Assembly (NCBI GenBank): GCA_964406345.1
Contig: CAYORK010000031.1
Location: forward strand, 1 to 9,598
Length of the DNA: 9,598 nucleotides
Reading direction: 5' to 3'
From: SYAN01 sp964406345
GTDB lineage: Bacteria > Actinomycetota > Actinomycetes > Nanopelagicales > Nanopelagicaceae
Shown here: one piece after another, positions 7,813-9,598 of the stretch
Layout of the letters: each line of letters begins with the position of its first letter
Numbering within the stretch: position 1 is the stretch's first letter
The notes under the pieces: generated by a model
What the model was told of the DNA's origin: nothing
Seen by the model: only the letters and a program-made list of their open reading frames with translations
Databases searched by the model: none
Position numbers and translations under genes: made by a program

Positions 7813-7834
7813 CGACATATAATTCCATATGTCG
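7813..7834. promoter_or_regulatory. perfect inverted repeat upstream of kup
   Basis: CGACATAT and ATATGTCG are exact reverse complements separated by AATTCC. They lie about 40-60 bases upstream of the kup start, where an operator or promoter-proximal element would be. The right arm also overlaps the 10-bp palindrome ATGTCGACAT. The rest of the 200-base gap between kup and the VOC gene is AT-rich. I see no clear promoter, terminator or small gene in it. Confidence 0.5.
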
Positions 7835-7941
7835 ACATAGTAGGAATTCTGACTCGGCTCGAATACTACGCAATTAGTAGAAATTTCCATGAACAGAATG
7901 CGGTCACTCCTTGTCAGTAGTCAGAACTGCCCTTTATTGAT

Positions 7942-7953
7942 GTGACCTGTCAC
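7942..7953. promoter_or_regulatory. short palindrome GTGAC-CT-GTCAC downstream of the VOC gene
   Basis: A 5-bp inverted repeat with a two-base centre, in the gap between the leftward VOC gene and kup. It resembles a compressed CRP-type site, but the spacing is wrong for that family. The loop is too small and there is no U tract for a classic terminator. It is recorded as a symmetrical element of unknown role. Confidence 0.25.
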
Positions 7954-7974
7954 CTATAACAAAAGGCGTATTTA

Positions 7975-8340
7975 TCATCTGCTTTTTCTGAGAATGAAAC
8001 AAAACTCATTTCCTTCCGGATCAAGCATCACTTGAAACCAATTCGTTTGTTCTTCAACCACGGTTGCGACCTTCTTGGCTCCAAGCGCAACTGCAAGATT
8101 TACAGCATCTTCAATCGACTCAACGTCAACATCAAAATGAACGCGATTCTTAACGGCCTTCTTCTCGGGGACCTTTTGAAAGCCTATATAGCCAAGACCA
8201 GGCACACCTGAAAGTGCCACCCAATCAACCGAATGTGTTCGAGAGTCTACGTCCCCTCCAAGGATTTCCTGCCAAAAGGCGCTCAAGGAAGCCGGATCGC
8301 TGCAATCCATGACTGCCGCAAGGAATCTCCCCACTGCCAT
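7975..8340 (-). CDS. VOC-superfamily (glyoxalase-like) protein, copy 1
   Basis: A 121-residue single-domain protein of the vicinal oxygen chelate fold, glyoxalase-like branch. Typical features are FLAAVMDCSDPASLSAFWQE near the N terminus, GFQKVPEKK, VHFDV (residues 67-71) and DPEGNEFC (107-114). His68 and Glu112 are the positions that normally bind the metal, so this copy looks competent. The substrate is unknown; relatives include dioxygenases, lyases and antibiotic-resistance proteins. It is divergent from a clear paralogue at 8446. The start has no Shine-Dalgarno sequence, but a TAGAGT hexamer lies six bases upstream of the ATG, compatible with a leaderless transcript. Its base composition is more AT-rich than that of most of the window, consistent with transfer. 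Confidence 0.85.
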   Translation of the reverse strand: MAVGRFLAAVMDCSDPASLSAFWQEILGGDVDSRTHSVDWVALSGVPGLGYIGFQKVPEKKAVKNRVHFDVDVESIEDAVNLAVALGAKKVATVVEEQTNWFQVMLDPEGNEFCFILRKSR

Positions 8341-8346
8341 ATAGTC

Positions 8347-8352
8347 ACTCTA
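8347..8352 (-). promoter_or_regulatory. possible -10 box of a leaderless VOC transcript
   Basis: TAGAGT on the minus strand ends six bases before ATG 8340 and fits the TAnnnT pattern of -10 boxes. Transcription would then begin at or next to the start codon, which would explain the missing ribosome binding site. The -35 region is weak (TGTCAA at a 17-base spacing). A GGGA-AACA-TCCC inverted repeat (8357-8368) lies between the two boxes. Confidence 0.3.
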
Positions 8353-8435
8353 TCTTGGGAAACATCCCGTTGACATGGCATTGATTTGCTTGCCCTATTG
8401 ATCGTGAGAGCTGTAGAGTCAAGTGGGAACATGGT

Positions 8436-8441
8436 GGAGGG
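8436..8441 (+). promoter_or_regulatory. ribosome binding site deciding the start of VOC copy 2
   Basis: GGAGGG lies four to five bases before ATG 8446. The frame is open further left to 8386, but those extra 20 residues do not align with the paralogue. This site and the alignment together fix the start at 8446. Confidence 0.7.
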
Positions 8442-8445
8442 CAGA

Positions 8446-8814
8446 ATGGCAAGAGCTCGGATTACAACCGTCATGTTCAACAGCGAAAATCCAGAAGAGC
8501 TCGTGGAGTTTTGGTGCAAAGTACTCGGGGTCGAGGCTCACCCTCACGATCACTCAACCGAGCACATCTGGCTATTCCCAACCCCTGGTGAGAGTTTCAA
8601 GCTCGGTTTTCAGCGGGTGTCAAAGAAACTCTCGGAATCCCAAGAGGTACATATTGACGTTGCAGTCGATGACCTTCAAGAAGTGGAAAAGATTGTCAGA
8701 GAAAATGGTGGCAGTCACCTAAGCACTTTTCGGACTAGCGGGGGATTCGAGTGGAGGATACTGAAGGACCCACAGGGTAATTCTTTTTGCATTTTTAGAG
8801 ACGTGGGACATTAG
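8446..8814 (+). CDS. VOC-superfamily (glyoxalase-like) protein, copy 2, lacking a metal-ligand Glu
   Basis: A 122-residue paralogue of the divergent gene at 7975-8340, aligning nearly end to end. Shared features are VMxxxxNP/DP..L..FW near residues 9-23, HS at 36-37, GFQRV (54-58), VHIDV (68-72) and DPQGNSFC (108-115). His69 is kept, but the Glu that normally completes the metal site is Ser113 here. The protein may bind no metal, use another ligand, or act as a binding or partner protein rather than an enzyme. It ends 23 bases before the convergent tRNA-Val gene, with no visible terminator between. Its low G+C matches copy 1 and differs from most of the window. Confidence 0.85.
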   Translation: MARARITTVMFNSENPEELVEFWCKVLGVEAHPHDHSTEHIWLFPTPGESFKLGFQRVSKKLSESQEVHIDVAVDDLQEVEKIVRENGGSHLSTFRTSGGFEWRILKDPQGNSFCIFRDVGH

Positions 8815-8837
8815 ACGGACATCCTTTGAACTTTTTG

Positions 8838-8909
8838 TGGACGATACTGGGATCGAACCAGTGACCCCTTCCATGTCAAGGAAGTGCGCTACCGCTGCGC
8901 TAATCGTCC
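8838..8909 (-). tRNA. tRNA-Val (anticodon GAC)
   Basis: The acceptor strands GGACGAT and ATCGTCC pair over seven bases. The anticodon stem CTTCC/GGAAG encloses TTGACAT, giving anticodon GAC. The D arm GCGC/GCGC and the T loop TTCGATC are present, and the discriminator is A. The next bases are CAA, so CCA is not encoded, unlike in the Gly and Cys genes of the same cluster. Its 3' end is partly duplicated near 7786-7809. Confidence 0.96.
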
Positions 8910-8952
8910 GTAAGTGAGCAGATGCTACCCCGAGCCTCGTGAGTGCGTGAAG

Positions 8953-9294
8953 TCAGCGCCCGAAGTCATCCTCCAGCCGCTCTATGTCGTCCTCTCCGAA
9001 GTAAGTGCCAGTCTGAACCTCGACGAAGACAAGATCCCCAATCGATGAGTTCTCGATTCGATGGAGTTGTCCTATGGCGATATCGACAGAATCTCCAGGC
9101 ACCATCGTTCGCCTCTCGCCGTCGAGGGTCAACACACCTTCGCCCTGAACGATCAGCCAGTGCTCGGCACGGAACTTGTGGCGCTGGTAGGAGAGTCTCT
9201 TCCCGGGTTGAACTTCGATCCGCTTGACCTTATGAGTCGAAGATTCTTCCAAGATGAAGTAGCGACCCCACGGTCTCACTGAGTCATCTGTCAT
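8953..9294 (-). CDS. phosphomannose isomerase type II-like cupin protein
   Basis: A 113-residue single-domain cupin resembling the C-terminal mannose-6-phosphate isomerase domain of ManC-type bifunctional enzymes. The N-terminal RPWGRYFILEE, then VQPGKRLSYQRHKFRAEHW (residues 28-46) and GQLHRIEN (75-82) are typical. Gln37, His39, Glu44 and His78 are the likely metal ligands. It probably interconverts mannose-6-phosphate and fructose-6-phosphate or acts on a related sugar phosphate, but stand-alone cupins of this type are often uncharacterised. I chose ATG 9294 because GAGGG lies nine bases upstream. The longer open frame to 9456 runs through the tRNA-Cys gene and is not real. The gene sits between tRNA-Cys (51 bases upstream) and tRNA-Val (43 bases downstream), all on one strand, an unusual position for a coding gene. 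Confidence 0.87.
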   Translation of the reverse strand: MTDDSVRPWGRYFILEESSTHKVKRIEVQPGKRLSYQRHKFRAEHWLIVQGEGVLTLDGERRTMVPGDSVDIAIGQLHRIENSSIGDLVFVEVQTGTYFGEDDIERLEDDFGR

Positions 9295-9303
9295 AAAGAC
9301 AAT

Positions 9304-9308
9304 CCCTC
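9304..9308 (-). promoter_or_regulatory. ribosome binding site of the cupin gene
   Basis: GAGGG on the minus strand, nine bases before ATG 9294. It selects this start over ATG 9315, which has no such site in front of it. Confidence 0.6.
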
Positions 9309-9345
9309 GATTCATCTGCAATCGAACATGAACTAGGTAGACGAG

Positions 9346-9419
9346 TGGAGGTGGAGACGGGATTTGAACCCGTGTAGCGGGATTTGCAGTCCCGAGCCTC
9401 GCCTCTCGGCCACTCCACC
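9346..9419 (-). tRNA. tRNA-Cys (anticodon GCA), CCA encoded
   Basis: The acceptor strands GGTGGAG and CTCCACC pair fully. The anticodon stem CGGGA/TCCCG encloses CTGCAAA, giving anticodon GCA. The T arm has the loop TTCAAAT. The discriminator is U, the usual identity base for tRNA-Cys, and CCA is encoded at 9346-9348. Confidence 0.97.
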
Positions 9420-9463
9420 AAACCTCTTGGGATCGTGTGCGTCCCGAGATACCCATTCAACAA

Positions 9464-9539
9464 TGGAGCGGACGACGGGGATCGAACCCGCGACCTGAAC
9501 CTTGGCAAGGTTCCGCGCTACCAGCTGCGCTACGTCCGC
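9464..9539 (-). tRNA. tRNA-Gly (anticodon GCC), CCA encoded
   Basis: The acceptor strands GCGGACG and CGTCCGC pair fully. The anticodon stem GAACC/GGTTC encloses TTGCCAA, giving anticodon GCC. The T loop is TTCGATC and the discriminator is U. CCA is encoded at 9464-9466. First gene of the leftward tRNA group. The 59 bases from here to the window edge hold no gene I can support. Confidence 0.97.
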
Positions 9540-9598
9540 AAGACTCCGACGAGCCGAAGTTTCCAACGACCAGCCAGAGTGCGGAGAAGGTTATCGCA

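Larger units (their letters stand above)
7786..8858. other. possible two-gene islet bounded by tRNA-Val 3'-end repeats
   Basis: Between the degenerate repeat (7786-7809) and the tRNA-Val 3' end (8835-8858) lie only two paralogous VOC genes and AT-rich spacers. Hand counts give about 45% G+C over 7981-8220 and 43% over 8461-8520. Sampled lines of the uppP operon and kup are about 57-58% (2281-2340, 7021-7080), though kup also has AT-richer lines. No integrase is present, so this would be a remnant or a passively carried islet. The repeat is imperfect and the interpretation is an inference. Confidence 0.35.

Noticed and set aside
7942..7953. CRP-type binding site
   Set aside because: TGTGA and TCAC are present but separated by four bases instead of six, so it does not fit the family consensus.
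7778..7974. A riboswitch (for example c-di-AMP type) upstream of kup
   Set aside because: The palindromes are short and simple. I could not find the conserved elements of a known riboswitch, and no terminator hairpin with a U tract precedes kup.
8370..8375. TTGACA as the -35 box of VOC copy 2
   Set aside because: The hexamer is perfect, but the best -10-like sequence (TATTGA at 8396) is 20 bases away, which is too far. Left out as a promoter call.
8815..8837. Rho-independent terminator between VOC copy 2 and tRNA-Val
   Set aside because: There is a short T run (8832-8836) but no stem before it on either strand.
9295..9456. N-terminal extension of the cupin frame to 9456
   Set aside because: This part reads straight through the tRNA-Cys gene, and a good ribosome binding site precedes ATG 9294.
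9284..9566. Two open frames of 74 and 77 codons over the tRNA-Gly and tRNA-Cys region
   Set aside because: They consist almost wholly of tRNA sequence and have no plausible ribosome binding site or protein-like composition.

Overview
This window looks like a chromosomal segment of an actinobacterium of moderate GC (roughly mid-50s percent by eye, lower in one stretch). The lineage call is an inference. It rests on the actinobacterial style of the UppP protein (Gln instead of the first Glu in its N-terminal motif), a Gly(GCC)-Cys(GCA)-Val(GAC) tRNA group as I remember it from actinobacteria, and at least one gene that seems to lack a leader. No rRNA, CRISPR array, transposase or integrase is visible.

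Layout. (1) Bases 1-3258, plus strand: a tightly packed four-gene operon. It holds an alpha/beta hydrolase cut by the left edge, a small membrane-anchored DUF4864-like protein, an MFS transporter and undecaprenyl-diphosphatase UppP. Stop and start codons overlap by one base at the first two junctions, and three bases separate the last pair. (2) Bases 3238-5875: a redox-looking module. An Rrf2-family repressor and a nitroreductase read leftward as a probable two-gene operon. A FAD/NAD(P)-binding oxidoreductase is divergent from them. The 51-base gap between them carries a perfect 6-bp inverted repeat that is a good candidate for the Rrf2 operator. (3) Bases 5879-7774, minus strand: a full-length Kup potassium transporter, with two strong palindromes just upstream of its start. 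(4) Bases 7786-8837: a lower-GC stretch with two divergent paralogous VOC (glyoxalase-like) genes. (5) Bases 8838-9539, minus strand: tRNA-Gly, tRNA-Cys, a small phosphomannose-isomerase-type cupin gene, then tRNA-Val.

The most interesting structure is at the boundary of regions 3 to 5. The last 21 bases of tRNA-Val plus three flanking bases recur as a degenerate direct repeat (20 of 24 positions by hand count) just upstream of kup. The two low-GC VOC genes lie exactly between the two copies. This is the geometry left by a small element inserted at a tRNA 3' end, although no integrase remains and the repeat is imperfect. The other points worth checking are the cysteine-free Rrf2 regulator with its candidate operator, and the cupin gene embedded in the tRNA cluster.
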